Shown piece after piece: positions 1 through 8,884 of a DNA stretch of 64,000 nt. Below the pieces are notes generated by a model, which did not search any database, was not told the DNA's origin, and saw only the letters and a program-made list of their open reading frames with translations. The position numbers were made by a program, and so were the translations under genes. The stretch is from NCBI GenBank assembly GCA_037045155.1, contig JBAOIG010000003.1, forward strand, positions 1,178,001 through 1,242,000, written 5' to 3'. This stretch comes from Thermomicrobiales bacterium (lineage in GTDB: Bacteria > Chloroflexota > Chloroflexia > Thermomicrobiales > CFX8). Position 1 is the stretch's first letter. Each line of letters opens with the position of its first letter.

Positions 1-37
1 AGGCCCGGCACACCCGGGCGGAAGGGATCGGCTTTCG

Positions 38-1228
38 ATGGGACGCAGCGTCATTCTGGGCGGCGCGCGGACGCCGTTTGGCCGCCTCGGCGGCGCGCTT
101 TCGGGTATGACCGCCGTTGAGCTGGGCGCGCTGGCCGGCTCGGCCGCGATCGAACGCGCCGGGGTGACCGGGGCGGATATCGAGCACATCATCATGGGCG
201 AGGTGCTGCAGGCCGGCGTCGGGATGAACCCGGCCCGCCAGGTCGGCTTCAAGATCGGCCTCGATCGCCAGGTGACCGCCGACACGATCAACAAGGTTTG
301 CGGAAGCGGCATGCGCGCCGTGGCGCTGGCCGATCTGCTGATCCGCGCGGGGGAGAACAAGATCGTCCTGGCCGGCGGGATGGAGAGCATGTCGAACGCG
401 CCCTACGCCCTGCGGCAGGCGCGCACAGGCTACCGGATGGGCGACGGCGCGCTGGAGGACCTGCTGATCCACGACGGGCTGACCTGCGCGGTGGCCGGGG
501 TCCACATGGGCGTCCACGGCTCGAACGTTGCAGCCGAGAACGAGTGCAGCCGCGAGCAGCAGGATGCGTTCGCGCTCCGCAGCCATCAGCGCGCTGTCGC
601 CGCGATCGAGTCCGGCAAGATGGCCGAGGAGATCGTCGCAGTCGAGCTGAAGGACCGCAAGGGCAACGTCACCCGCGTCGAGCGCGATGAAGCGCCGCGC
701 GCGGACACGTCGGCTGAGGCGCTGGCGAAGCTGCGGCCGGCCTTCGACCCGAAGGGGTCGGTAACGGCGGGCAATGCGCCGGGCGTCAACGACGGGGCGG
801 CAGCGCTGGTGGTGACCAGCGAGGAGGAGGCCGCGGCTCGTGGGCTGAAGCCACTGGCGACGATCGTCGCGACCGGCGTCTCCGCCTGGGACGTGCCGTA
901 CCTCGCCTACGTCCCCGAGATGGCGGCGAGGGACGCGCTGGCCAAGGTCGGCATGACGATCGAGGAGATGGACGTCGTTGAGATCAACGAGGCGTTCGCG
1001 AGCGTTACGCTGATCGCCTCAGCGCGGTTGGGCATCGACGCGAACTCCGACCAGGTCAACCCGAACGGGGGCGCGATCGCCCTCGGCCATCCGGTCGGCG
1101 CATCCGGCGCGCGACTGATTCTGACGATGGCCAACGAGCTGAAGCGGCGCGGCGGCGGCTATGGGCTGGCGGCGATCTGCTCCGGGCTGGCCCAGGGCGA
1201 CGCGATGATTATCCACGTCGAGGGATGA
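38..1228 (+). CDS. acetyl-CoA C-acetyltransferase (thiolase)
   Basis: Thiolase of 396 residues, the normal length for the family. It condenses two acetyl-CoA or cleaves 3-ketoacyl-CoA in the cytoplasm. The acyl-accepting cysteine is C88 in NKVCGSGMRAV, the active-site histidine is H351 in GHPVGASGAR, and the second catalytic cysteine is C381 in CSGLAQGD. The N-terminal RTPFGR motif is also typical. ATG at 38 follows GGAAGGGAT. It opens a co-directional run with crotonase and ETF genes, which suggests a role in fatty or amino acid acyl-CoA oxidation. The physiological direction and chain length cannot be read from the sequence. Confidence 0.93.
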   Translation: MGRSVILGGARTPFGRLGGALSGMTAVELGALAGSAAIERAGVTGADIEHIIMGEVLQAGVGMNPARQVGFKIGLDRQVTADTINKVCGSGMRAVALADLLIRAGENKIVLAGGMESMSNAPYALRQARTGYRMGDGALEDLLIHDGLTCAVAGVHMGVHGSNVAAENECSREQQDAFALRSHQRAVAAIESGKMAEEIVAVELKDRKGNVTRVERDEAPRADTSAEALAKLRPAFDPKGSVTAGNAPGVNDGAAALVVTSEEEAAARGLKPLATIVATGVSAWDVPYLAYVPEMAARDALAKVGMTIEEMDVVEINEAFASVTLIASARLGIDANSDQVNPNGGAIALGHPVGASGARLILTMANELKRRGGGYGLAAICSGLAQGDAMIIHVEG

Positions 1229-1284
1229 GGGGCGGGGGTTTACCTCGGCCTGCAACCCACATCGCTCTCGTCCGACACACGATA

Positions 1285-1325
1285 CCCCCTCTCCCGGCGG
1301 GAGAGGGGGACAGGGGGTGAGGTCC
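1285..1325. repeat. palindromic GC repeat, family A, copy 1
   Basis: A palindrome CCCCTCTCCC / GGGAGAGGGG is followed by CAGGGGGTGAGGTCC. The same unit recurs at about 13259-13425, 16682-16881 and 24394-24446. The flank CGACACACGATA is also shared with the copy near 16715 (reverse strand), so the conserved unit is about 50 bp. It lies between the thiolase and carbonic anhydrase genes and supplies a spurious GTG at 1317. Confidence 0.8.
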
Positions 1326-1328
1326 CGC

Positions 1329-1865
1329 ATGCTCAACCCATTACGGGCATATCGCGACCAGACGCCGAGGGTTGCGGAGGATGTGTTCGTCGCGGATAAC
1401 GCGGTGATCACCGGGGACGTCGAGATCGGCGCGGGGTCGAGTATCTGGTACGGCGTTGTGATCCGTGGGGATAGCGCGCCGATCAGAATCGGGGTGCGCT
1501 CGAATGTGCAGGACGGGTCGATCGTCCATGCCGACGAGGGGTCGCCGGTCAGCATCGGGGACGATGTCACGATCGGGCACCGGGCGATCGTGCACGGCAC
1601 AACGATCGGTGACGGATCGCTGGTGGGCATGGGCGCGATCCTGCTGAACGGGTCGGTCGTCGAGCCGGGCGCGGTCGTCGGGGCAGGGGCGCTGGTCCCA
1701 GAGGGCGCCACGATCGAGGCAGGCACGGTTGTGATGGGCGTGCCGGCCCGGCCACGGCGCACACTCTCGGAGGCAGACCGCGAGAGGATCGTCGAAGGCT
1801 CACAACATTATGTCGCTCTGGCAAGGGAATACAAGGCCGCGCAGGACGACACGGGGAGCAGCTAG
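1329..1865 (+). CDS. gamma-class carbonic anhydrase-like hexapeptide-repeat protein
   Basis: Left-handed beta-helix protein of about 178 residues with repeated isoleucine/valine hexapeptides (for example ADNAVITGDVEIG). The three zinc-ligand histidines of the gamma-carbonic anhydrase/YrdA group are present: one in SIVHAD and two in IGHRAIVHG. The family is trimeric and hydrates CO2 or acts as an acyltransferase-like scaffold, so activity is not certain. I chose ATG 1329 because the upstream GTG at 1317 lies inside a dispersed repeat; residues MLNPLRAY are a typical start. It sits between thiolase and crotonase genes in the same direction. Confidence 0.85.
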   Translation: MLNPLRAYRDQTPRVAEDVFVADNAVITGDVEIGAGSSIWYGVVIRGDSAPIRIGVRSNVQDGSIVHADEGSPVSIGDDVTIGHRAIVHGTTIGDGSLVGMGAILLNGSVVEPGAVVGAGALVPEGATIEAGTVVMGVPARPRRTLSEADRERIVEGSQHYVALAREYKAAQDDTGSS

Positions 1866-1895
1866 CCGGCGGGGCCGGGAACACCTGGAGGAGAC

Positions 1896-2672
1896 ATGGC
1901 AGTCCGAATCGAACGCGACGGCGCTGTCGCGGTGGTCACCATGAGCCGGCCGGAGGCGCTCAACGCCTTCAACACGGAGCAGCTTCTGGCGCTGCGCGAC
2001 GCGGTCGCCGAGGTTGCGGCGGACCAGTCGATCCGCTGCGCGATCCTGACTGGCGAGGGGCGAGCGTTCGCTGCCGGCGCGGATATCAAGGAGATGGCGG
2101 AGAAGACGCCACAGCAGGGGCTGGCGTTCGGCGCGCTCGGCCACGGGATCGGCAGGGCGATCAACGCCGCGCCACAGCCGTGGATTGCCGCGATCAACGG
2201 GCACGCGCTCGGCGGCGGCTGCGAGATCGCGCTGGCCTGCGACATCCGGCTGGCAAGCGAGACGGCGACGCTGGGTCAGCCCGAGGTCGGCCTGGGCATC
2301 CTGCCCGGCTGGGGCGCCACTCAGAGGTTGACGCGTCTTGCCGGGCCGGGGATCGCCAGCGAGCTGATCTTCACCGGACGCCGGCTGAAAGCCCCGGAGG
2401 CGCTGATGCTGGGGCTGGTCAACGCCGTCTACGCACCCGGCGCGCTGATGGACAAGGCGCGCGAGATGGCGGCGACGATCGTCGCAAACAGCCCGACCGC
2501 CGTCGCAGCCAGCAAGCGGATGATCGCGCTGGCCTTTGATGGCGCGCTCGACAACGGCCTGACACGCGAGGCCGAGACGTTCGCGCTGCTATTCGGCGCC
2601 GCCGACCAGCGCGAGGGGATGGCAGCATTCATCGAGAAACGGCCGGCCGAGTTCACCGGCGAGCGGGATTGA
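1896..2672 (+). CDS. enoyl-CoA hydratase / crotonase family
   Basis: Crotonase-fold protein of 258 residues that hydrates trans-2-enoyl-CoA in beta-oxidation. Seen: the oxyanion-hole segment AAGADIKEM (about 60-68), GGGCEIALACD (about 108-118), and EVGLGILPGWGATQRL (about 132-147), where the first glutamate and the equivalent of the second catalytic acid are expected. ATG 1896 follows GGAGGAGAC. The C-terminal FIEKRPAEF is typical of short-chain hydratases. Substrate is not determined, but the neighbouring thiolase and ETF genes support acyl-CoA degradation. Confidence 0.93.
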   Translation: MAVRIERDGAVAVVTMSRPEALNAFNTEQLLALRDAVAEVAADQSIRCAILTGEGRAFAAGADIKEMAEKTPQQGLAFGALGHGIGRAINAAPQPWIAAINGHALGGGCEIALACDIRLASETATLGQPEVGLGILPGWGATQRLTRLAGPGIASELIFTGRRLKAPEALMLGLVNAVYAPGALMDKAREMAATIVANSPTAVAASKRMIALAFDGALDNGLTREAETFALLFGAADQREGMAAFIEKRPAEFTGERD

Positions 2673-2734
2673 GACGCGCGAGGGCGAGCTGACGCTCCTT
2701 CCGCACACGCGCACAGGTAAGGGGAAGAGCCACC

Positions 2735-3487
2735 GTGAAAATCCTTGTCCCGGTCAAGCAAGCGCCGGACCCGAACGCTATCCGATTCGACGCCTCGGGC
2801 GCTTTCGCAGCCTCAACACCGCGTGTCGTCAACGAGTACGACCAATATGCCATTGAGGAGGCTATCCGGCTGAAGGAAGCCGGCAAGGCAACCGAGGTCG
2901 TCGTGATGACCGTCGGCGCGGCCACGGCGAGGGACGCCATCGCTCGCGGGTTGGGGATGGGCGCCGACCGTGGGGTGCTGGTGATCACGGACGACGCGGA
3001 TCTGACCGCCGGTGATGTCGCGGCGATCGTCAGCACAGAGGCGCGCGATGGCGGCTACGACCTGATCATCGTCGGGCAGGAGACGAGCGACGGGGGAAGC
3101 GGCACTGTCGGCCCGCTGATCGCCGGCCTGCTCGATCTCCCGCTGGTGTCGAACGTCGTCCAGCTCGAAGCGGGTGATGGCACGCTGACACTCGGGCGCG
3201 AGGTGGAGGACGGCCGCCACATCGTCGAGACAACGCTGCCGGCGGTCGTCTGCGCGCTCACCGGGCTGAACGAGCCACGCTCTCCATCGCTGAAGGGGAT
3301 CATGGCGGCGCGCAAGAAGCCGGTCGAGGAGAAGCAGGTCTCCGACTACGCCGTCTCTGACGCTCACGTCTCGTGGGGCCGGCTCTACGCCGAGGCGCGA
3401 GTCGTCGAAGGCACGATCATCGAGACGGACGCCGAGAGCGCGGCGAAGCAGGTTGTCGCGATTCTGCGCGAGAAGAAGTTGGTTTGA
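2735..3487 (+). CDS. etfB: electron transfer flavoprotein beta subunit (EtfB/FixA)
   Basis: Beta subunit of an electron transfer flavoprotein, 250 residues. The family start MKILVPVKQAPDP is clear, with an in-frame GTG at 2735 behind AAGGGGAAGAG. The domain carries the ETF adenine-nucleotide-type fold; GQETSDGGSGTVGPLIAGLL (about 118-137) is the conserved segment. It pairs with EtfA encoded next. ETFs take electrons from acyl-CoA dehydrogenases and pass them to an ETF:quinone oxidoreductase, which follows at 4592. The set matches a Fix-type ETF, which in some species bifurcates electrons to ferredoxin. Confidence 0.93.
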   Translation: MKILVPVKQAPDPNAIRFDASGAFAASTPRVVNEYDQYAIEEAIRLKEAGKATEVVVMTVGAATARDAIARGLGMGADRGVLVITDDADLTAGDVAAIVSTEARDGGYDLIIVGQETSDGGSGTVGPLIAGLLDLPLVSNVVQLEAGDGTLTLGREVEDGRHIVETTLPAVVCALTGLNEPRSPSLKGIMAARKKPVEEKQVSDYAVSDAHVSWGRLYAEARVVEGTIIETDAESAAKQVVAILREKKLV

Positions 3488-3587
3488 CGAGGGGACGAGG
3501 GATGGGGATGAGGGGGCTGTAATGCTGGCCTGCGTCATGGTCGATCCTGCTGGTTGGTGAGACAGAGATAGAGAGTGGGGGTGGGAT

Positions 3588-4568
3588 ATGGCGAATGGGG
3601 TGCTGATCGTCGTTGAGACGAGCGCGGGGGTGGTTCGGGAGGCGTCGCTGGAGCTGATCGGGCCGGCGCGAGCGCTGGCCGGCGATGGCGGCGTGACCGC
3701 GCTGGTGATCGGCAGTGGTGTTGGCAGCGTGGCGGCGGATGTCGCCGGCCGTGGTGTCGACCGCGTGCTGACCGTGGACGACCCGCTGCTCGAGCGGTAC
3801 ACGACCGAGGCGTATGCCAGGGCGATCGACGCGGCGATCGCGCAGGACGGGCCGCGACTGACGCTGCTGGCCGGCACGACGTCCGGCCGCGACCTCGGGC
3901 CGTATCTCGCGGCGAGGGCGGGCGGCGACTGCCTGTCGGACTGCGCAGCGCTGCGCTGGGATGGCGATAGTCTGGTCGGCACGCGGCCGGTCTATCAGGG
4001 CAAGATGCTGGTCGATGTCACAGTCGGGCCGGGCAACGCCACGTTTGCGGTGCTTCGCGCGGGGGCGAACCCGATCGCCGGGGCAGCGGCGCAGACTGCG
4101 AGCGTCGAGCCACTGGCCGCGGACCTGGATCCGGCGAGTCTGCGCGTCAGGCTGCTGGACGTGACGACGCCGCCGGCCGGAGACTCGAGCCTCGATAGCG
4201 CCGAGACGGTCGTCGTTGGCGGGCGTGGCGTCGGATCGGCCGAGGCGTTCGGGATGATCGACGAGCTGGCGGCGGCGCTGGATGGCGCAGTCGGCGCGAC
4301 GCGGGCGGTCACCGACCTGGGTTGGCGCCCGCACCACGAGCAGATCGGCCAGACTGGCAAGGTCGTCCGCCCGAGGCTGTATATCGGCGTCGGGGTCAGC
4401 GGGGCGGTGCAGCACACCGTCGGGATGCAGGGCTCGGAGACGATCGTCGCCATCAACCGGGACCGGGACGCGCCGCTGTTCAAGCTGGCTGAGATCGGGG
4501 TCGTCGGCGACCTGCACGAGATCGTCCCCGCGCTGACGCGGGAGATACGGGCCGCGCGAGGCAAGTAG
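3588..4568 (+). CDS. etfA: electron transfer flavoprotein alpha subunit (EtfA/FixB)
   Basis: Alpha subunit of the ETF, 326 residues. The N-terminal half is the ETF alpha/beta domain; the C-terminal FAD-binding half shows GGRGVGSAEAF (about 206), GQTGKVVRPRLYIGVGVSGA (about 255-275) and the following QH, the FAD contact region. ATG 3588 follows a GGGGTGGGAT stretch. A ~100-bp gap after etfB holds a GACGAGGGATGGGGATGAG stretch resembling repeat family E. EtfA and EtfB form a heterodimer with FAD and AMP or a second FAD. Confidence 0.93.
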   Translation: MANGVLIVVETSAGVVREASLELIGPARALAGDGGVTALVIGSGVGSVAADVAGRGVDRVLTVDDPLLERYTTEAYARAIDAAIAQDGPRLTLLAGTTSGRDLGPYLAARAGGDCLSDCAALRWDGDSLVGTRPVYQGKMLVDVTVGPGNATFAVLRAGANPIAGAAAQTASVEPLAADLDPASLRVRLLDVTTPPAGDSSLDSAETVVVGGRGVGSAEAFGMIDELAAALDGAVGATRAVTDLGWRPHHEQIGQTGKVVRPRLYIGVGVSGAVQHTVGMQGSETIVAINRDRDAPLFKLAEIGVVGDLHEIVPALTREIRAARGK

Positions 4569-4591
4569 CGCGCCGGGCGAAGACGGGAGAG

Positions 4592-5893
4592 ATGGTGGAC
4601 GAGGAGCGATTCGACGCGATCGTCGTTGGGGCCGGGCCGGCCGGCGTGTCGGCCGCGCTGACGATGGCGCGGGCCGGTCTGGAGGTCGTCCTGCTGGAGC
4701 GCGGCTCCTTCGCGGGCGCGAAGAATGTCATGGGCGGCATCCTGTATTCCCAGCCGACTGCCGAGATCGTGCCGGAGTTCTGGGAGCAAGCGCCGTTGGA
4801 GCGTCCGATCATCGAGCAGCGCTACCTCCTGCTGACTGACGACTCCCATATCGGCCTGACCTACCGGACCCAGGCGTTCGCCGGAGCGCCGTACAACTCC
4901 TTCTCGGTGATGCGGGCGGACTGGGATCGCTGGTTTGCCGAGCAGGCCGAGGCCGAGGGGGTGTTCCTCATCCCGGAGATGGTCGTCACCGATCTGCTCT
5001 GGCGCGAGGGGCGTGTTGTCGGCGTCCAGACCGCCGGCGAGGGAGGCGAGCTGGAGGCCGACGTCGTCATTATCGCAGACGGAGCGAACTCGCTGCTGGC
5101 GCAAAAGGCCGGCATGCACAAGGAGTGGCAGCCGCACGAGCAGGCGCTGGTTGCCAAGGAGCTGATCCGGCTGGACGAGAAGACGATCGACGATCGGTTC
5201 AACGTCGCCAACGGCCACGGCGTCGCGATGGAGATCTTCGGCGCATCAACGGCCTACATGCTCGGCTACGGCTTCATCTACACGAACAAGGACACCCTCT
5301 CGATCGGAACCGGGGCGTTGCTCTCGGACCTGATGGAGAGCGGGCTGAACGTCAGCGACATGCTGAACAGGTTCAAGGAGCATCCGTCGATTGCGCCACT
5401 GATCGCGGGGGGCGAGATGGTCGAGTATTCGGCTCACCTGATCCCCGAGGGAGGGTGGCATTCGCTGCCGACGCTCTACATCGACGGGGCGCTGGTCTGC
5501 GGCGATGCGGCGATGATGGTGAATGCGATGAACCGCGAGGGGTCGAACTTCGCGATGATCTCCGGCAAGCTGGCCGGCGAGACAGTCGTCCGGGCGAAGG
5601 AGCGCGGCGACTTCTCAGCGGCGACGCTCTCCTGGTATCGCGAGCTGCTGGACGACTCGTTCATCATGAAGGATCTGCACAAGGTCAGGAATGTGACGGC
5701 GTTCGCCCACGAGCGGCCCTACCTGCTGCGCGACGTGCCGGAGACAATCTCCAGGACGTTGCAGACCTACCTGCGGGTGGATGGCGTGCCGAAGAGCGAC
5801 AAGCAGAAGGCGATGCTGAAGCTGGTGATGGGCGCGATGCCCCGCAAACGGACGCTGCGGGACGTGCTGGCGGCGCGGAAGGCGCTGACCTGA
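4592..5893 (+). CDS. fixC: FixC-like electron transfer flavoprotein:quinone oxidoreductase
   Basis: FAD flavoprotein of 433 residues in the FixC/ETF-QO family. The dinucleotide-binding motif VVGAGPAGVSAALTMARAG lies near residues 11-29 with an acidic end at the ERG of LLERGSF. GGILYSQPTAEIVPEFW and the FAD-contact segment VCGDAAMMVNAMNREGSNFA are FixC signatures. It hands electrons from the adjacent EtfAB to the quinone pool. The small ferredoxin-like FixX that normally follows fixC is absent: the next gene starts 94 bp later and is a glycosyltransferase. So the iron-sulfur partner must be encoded elsewhere or be missing. Confidence 0.9.
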   Translation: MVDEERFDAIVVGAGPAGVSAALTMARAGLEVVLLERGSFAGAKNVMGGILYSQPTAEIVPEFWEQAPLERPIIEQRYLLLTDDSHIGLTYRTQAFAGAPYNSFSVMRADWDRWFAEQAEAEGVFLIPEMVVTDLLWREGRVVGVQTAGEGGELEADVVIIADGANSLLAQKAGMHKEWQPHEQALVAKELIRLDEKTIDDRFNVANGHGVAMEIFGASTAYMLGYGFIYTNKDTLSIGTGALLSDLMESGLNVSDMLNRFKEHPSIAPLIAGGEMVEYSAHLIPEGGWHSLPTLYIDGALVCGDAAMMVNAMNREGSNFAMISGKLAGETVVRAKERGDFSAATLSWYRELLDDSFIMKDLHKVRNVTAFAHERPYLLRDVPETISRTLQTYLRVDGVPKSDKQKAMLKLVMGAMPRKRTLRDVLAARKALT

Positions 5894-5986
5894 TCTGTCC
5901 TCCGTGTCGATCCGTGCTACCCTTGGCGGTCGTGCTGCCTCGCTTGTGGCACACCGGACTCGCTCGACTGACCACCAGACGGGGCC

Positions 5987-7132
5987 ATGCGCGTCGGATT
6001 CATCGGACACCTTCTGTCGTTCGAGCCCACCTACCGGCAGGCCGGCGTCAGCCGCTACGCTGAGGCGCTTGTGCGCGAGCTGCCGGCCGTCGATCCGACG
6101 CTCGACCTCGTCGTCTTCACCGGCCCGGACCAGCCACCCGAGGAGCGCGAATTCCCCGACGGGATCGACTGGCGCCACTCGCGGCTGCGAACGGGCCAGC
6201 CAGTCCAGCGGATCGCCTGGGAGCAGACCGTTGGCCTGACGATCGGCCGGCGCTGGCGGCTGGATGTGATCCACGCTCCGGTGAACGTCGCGCCGCTGAT
6301 CACCGGCGTGCCGCGCGTTGTCACCGTCCACGACCTGGCGTTCCACCTGTTCCCCGAGCAGTACCCCGGCCGGAAGCAGCGGTACCTGAGGACGATGACC
6401 CGGCTCTCGGTGCAGCGCGCCGCGCGGGTGATCGCCGTCTCCGAGGCGACCCGGCAGGACATCATCCGGCTCTATGACGCCGACCCGGAGCGGGTTGTGA
6501 CGGTGCCAAACGGGGTGGGCGACGAGATGCGGCCGCTCGGCGCAGACGAGGTCGCGGCATTCCGCGCGCGGCAGGGGCTGACGGGGCCGACGCTGTTGTT
6601 CCTCGGCACGCTTCAGCCGCGCAAGAATCTGGAGACATTGTTACGCGCATGGGCGCGCACGGCGGGGGAGACGGGCTGGCAGCTGGTCGTTGCTGGCGCG
6701 GCCGGCTGGCATCATGAGCCGATCTTCGATCTCGCGCGCGAGCTGGGCATTGCCGACGCTGTGCGGTTCGTCGGGTTCGTGCCGCCGGAGGATCTGCCGC
6801 TCTGGCACAACGCCGCGGACGCGTTCGTCTACCCGTCGCTGTACGAGGGGTTCGGGCTGCCGTTGCTGGAGGCGATGGCGTGCGGCACGCCGGTGGTGAC
6901 GTCGGAGACGCCGGCCCTGCGCGAGGTGGTCGGCAATGCCGGGCTGATCGTCGGCCCACGCGATGTGCCGGCTCTGGCGCAGGCGCTGCTCCAGCTGGCC
7001 CGCGAGCCAGAGCTGCGCGAGGAGCTGGCTGCCCGCGGGTTGCGCCGGGCCAGCGAGTTTTCGTGGCGACGAACGGCCGCCGAGACTGCCGCCGTCTATC
7101 GCGCCGCGGCGGGGACGACGGATAATGGGTAA
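5987..7132 (+). CDS. glycosyltransferase family 4 (GT-B)
   Basis: GT-B glycosyltransferase, 381 residues. An N-terminal acceptor domain (YRQAGVSRYAEALVRELP near 14-31) is followed by the C-terminal donor-nucleotide domain: FLGTLQPRKNLETLLRAW (about 205-222) and the EX7E-type motif in PSLYEGFGLPLLEAMACGTP (about 284-303). It transfers a sugar from a nucleotide-sugar donor to an unknown acceptor, probably for exopolysaccharide or glycolipid. ATG 5987 was chosen because MRVGFIGHL is the typical start. It is followed after 21 bp by thiL, but no functional link is evident. Confidence 0.88.
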   Translation: MRVGFIGHLLSFEPTYRQAGVSRYAEALVRELPAVDPTLDLVVFTGPDQPPEEREFPDGIDWRHSRLRTGQPVQRIAWEQTVGLTIGRRWRLDVIHAPVNVAPLITGVPRVVTVHDLAFHLFPEQYPGRKQRYLRTMTRLSVQRAARVIAVSEATRQDIIRLYDADPERVVTVPNGVGDEMRPLGADEVAAFRARQGLTGPTLLFLGTLQPRKNLETLLRAWARTAGETGWQLVVAGAAGWHHEPIFDLARELGIADAVRFVGFVPPEDLPLWHNAADAFVYPSLYEGFGLPLLEAMACGTPVVTSETPALREVVGNAGLIVGPRDVPALAQALLQLAREPELREELAARGLRRASEFSWRRTAAETAAVYRAAAGTTDNG

Positions 7133-7153
7133 GCGTTCGATGGAGGAGGCAGC

Positions 7154-8191
7154 ATGACCGGTGGCCGGCCGGTGTCCCAGGTCGGGGAGTTTGAGCTGAT
7201 CCGCTCGATCAGCAACCTGATCGCGTCGTCGCGCGTGAAGTCGTCCGGGGTGCTGCTGGAGGCTGGCGACGACACCGCCATCTGGCAGCCGCGCCCTGGC
7301 CGGACAGTGGCGCTGACGACCGACGTGCTGGTCGAGGGCGTCCACTACCGTGCCGATTGGGCGACGGCGGGGCAGATCGGGCATCGGGCGCTGGCGGTGA
7401 ACGTGAGCGATCTGGCGGCGATGGGGGCCAGGCCACGGGTGGCGCTGGTCGCGCTCGCGCTGCGAGGGGACGAGACGGACCGCTGGGTCTTCGACATGTA
7501 CAGGGGGATGCTGGCGCTGGCCAACAAGCTGCACGTCCGGATCGCCGGCGGGGACATCGTCCGCTCGCCACACGCGCAGTCGATCTCGGTGACGGCCATC
7601 GGCGAGTTGCGCCCGGGGCAGGCTTTGCGTCGAGACACGGCGCAGGCCGGCGACATGATCGGCGTCACCGGAGCGCTCGGGCTGGCTGCCGGCGGGGTGC
7701 GGCTGCTGGAGGACAACGACCGCGCCGCCGATGGCGCTCCGGCGATGCTGGCTGCGCACCTGGAGCCACGCCCGAAGGTGCTGGCCGGCCTGTTGCTGGC
7801 GCGGGCCGGCGTGCGCTGCGCGATGGACCTGTCGGACGGGCTGATGGGCGATCTGCCGAAGATCTGCGAGGCGAGCGCCGTCTCAGCGATGTTGCAGCAG
7901 GACGACCTGCCGATCCCCAACAGCCTGCGCTGGGGGTTCCCCGACTGGTTCGACCTTGCGCTACGGGGCGGGGAGGATTTCGAGCTGCTCTTCACTGCGC
8001 CGCCGGAGACGTTCGCCCGCGCGGCCGACCTGTTCCGCCGCTTCGGGCTGCGGCCGCCGCACGTCATCGGCGAGGTGACCGAGCCGGCCGGGAAAGACCA
8101 ATCCATCTCGATGCGCTTCACCGACCTGCACCGCGCCGTCATCGAGCCAGGGGCGTTCGACCACTTCGCGAAGCGGCCCGCGCTGCTGTAG
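7154..8191 (+). CDS. thiL: thiamine-monophosphate kinase (ThiL)
   Basis: AIR-synthase-fold kinase of 345 residues that phosphorylates thiamine monophosphate to thiamine diphosphate, the last step of cofactor synthesis. Motifs in order: VGEFELIRSI (start), GDDTAIW with the metal-binding acids (about 37-43), TTDVLVEGVHY (about 55-65), RALAVNVSDLAAMGARP (about 77-93), GGDIVRSP (about 132) and DLSDGLMGDLPKIC (about 227). ATG 7154 follows GATGGAGGCAGC. The TPP riboswitch and transporter near 29-32 kb belong to the same pathway but are far away. Confidence 0.93.
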   Translation: MTGGRPVSQVGEFELIRSISNLIASSRVKSSGVLLEAGDDTAIWQPRPGRTVALTTDVLVEGVHYRADWATAGQIGHRALAVNVSDLAAMGARPRVALVALALRGDETDRWVFDMYRGMLALANKLHVRIAGGDIVRSPHAQSISVTAIGELRPGQALRRDTAQAGDMIGVTGALGLAAGGVRLLEDNDRAADGAPAMLAAHLEPRPKVLAGLLLARAGVRCAMDLSDGLMGDLPKICEASAVSAMLQQDDLPIPNSLRWGFPDWFDLALRGGEDFELLFTAPPETFARAADLFRRFGLRPPHVIGEVTEPAGKDQSISMRFTDLHRAVIEPGAFDHFAKRPALL

Positions 8192-8198
8192 CGCCGGG

Positions 8199-8537
8199 TC
8201 AGCGGCTGGTGACGTAGGCGTCGATATCGGCCGGCCGCTCCCAGTCCTGCTGGCCGACCATCTCCTCCGGCACGTTCAGGAAGATCTTCTCCAGCTGGGT
8301 GTCGACCGAGTGGATCATCCGCTCGGGTATGTAGACATCGTGGTCGTGGGTGAAGAGCTCGCGCGCCAGCCCCGGATCGACCAGGAAGATCTGGTGGCCA
8401 CGGGCATCCGGCATGTCGGTATTCCGGTGATAGACCTGCCTGAGGTGTCCCACCTTCTTGTGGTCGCTCGTGTAGACGCCATAGCCCTTCAGCATCGCGT
8501 AATCCTCGTGCGTCGTCGGATACCAGGCCATGCCCAT
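8199..8537 (-). CDS. small PRC-barrel-like protein
   Basis: A 112-residue soluble protein starting MGMAWYPTTHEDY. The segment YGVYTSDHKKVGHLRQVYH resembles the opening beta-hairpins of PRC-barrel domains (adaptor-like barrels). It continues with IFLVDPGLAREL and HDVYIPERMIHSV, the latter typical of the closing strands of such barrels. I chose the ATG at 8537 because GAAAGGACAGGG lies upstream; a longer frame extends into simple-sequence repeat and is not credible. It converges on thiL with a 7-bp gap. Function unknown. Confidence 0.6.
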   Translation of the reverse strand: MGMAWYPTTHEDYAMLKGYGVYTSDHKKVGHLRQVYHRNTDMPDARGHQIFLVDPGLARELFTHDHDVYIPERMIHSVDTQLEKIFLNVPEEMVGQQDWERPADIDAYVTSR

Positions 8538-8607
8538 AACGATCCCTGTCCTTTCCGAACCCTGCGAGCGCAGTGTCGCCCTGCCGATGACGATGCACGC
8601 GGGGTGC

Positions 8608-8884
8608 CATGGCGGGGGACGGGGGACGGGGGACGGGGGACGGGGGCGAACACGAGGTTCGCCATCCACGCGGGGGTGTCGCCACGGCCCAGAGGGCGCC
8701 CAGCAAGGACAGGCCCAGGCCTGTCCCTACGCGGATCATCTCGCCCCCCGTCTCAGCGCCGCGAGGGTGGCGCCCATGGCCCAGAGGGCGCCCCGGCAAG
8801 GACAGGCCCAGGCCTGTCCCTACGCAGCTTTCGGCGCCTCCGTCCCCCATCCCCCGTCCCTCGTCCCCCGTCCCTCGTCCCCCC
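8608..8884. repeat. repeat cluster: GGGGACG minisatellite (family E) and two copies of family B
   Basis: This stretch of about 440 bp without a gene (8538-8983) is repeats. GGGGGACGGGGGACGGGGGA runs at 8608-8648 and its reverse complement CCCCGTCCCTCGTCCCCC at about 8842-8884. Between them are two copies (8681-8731, 8771-8824) of AGAGGGCGCC..GCAAGGACAGGCCCAGGCCTGTCCCTACG, whose core GGACAGGCC/GGCCTGTCC is an inverted repeat. Further B copies lie at 9331-9384 and 9822-9860. No coding signal is seen. Confidence 0.8.

Noticed and set aside
1317..1328. GTG at 1317 as start of the carbonic anhydrase gene
   Set aside because: It lies in the family A repeat; ATG 1329 gives the family-typical N-terminus.
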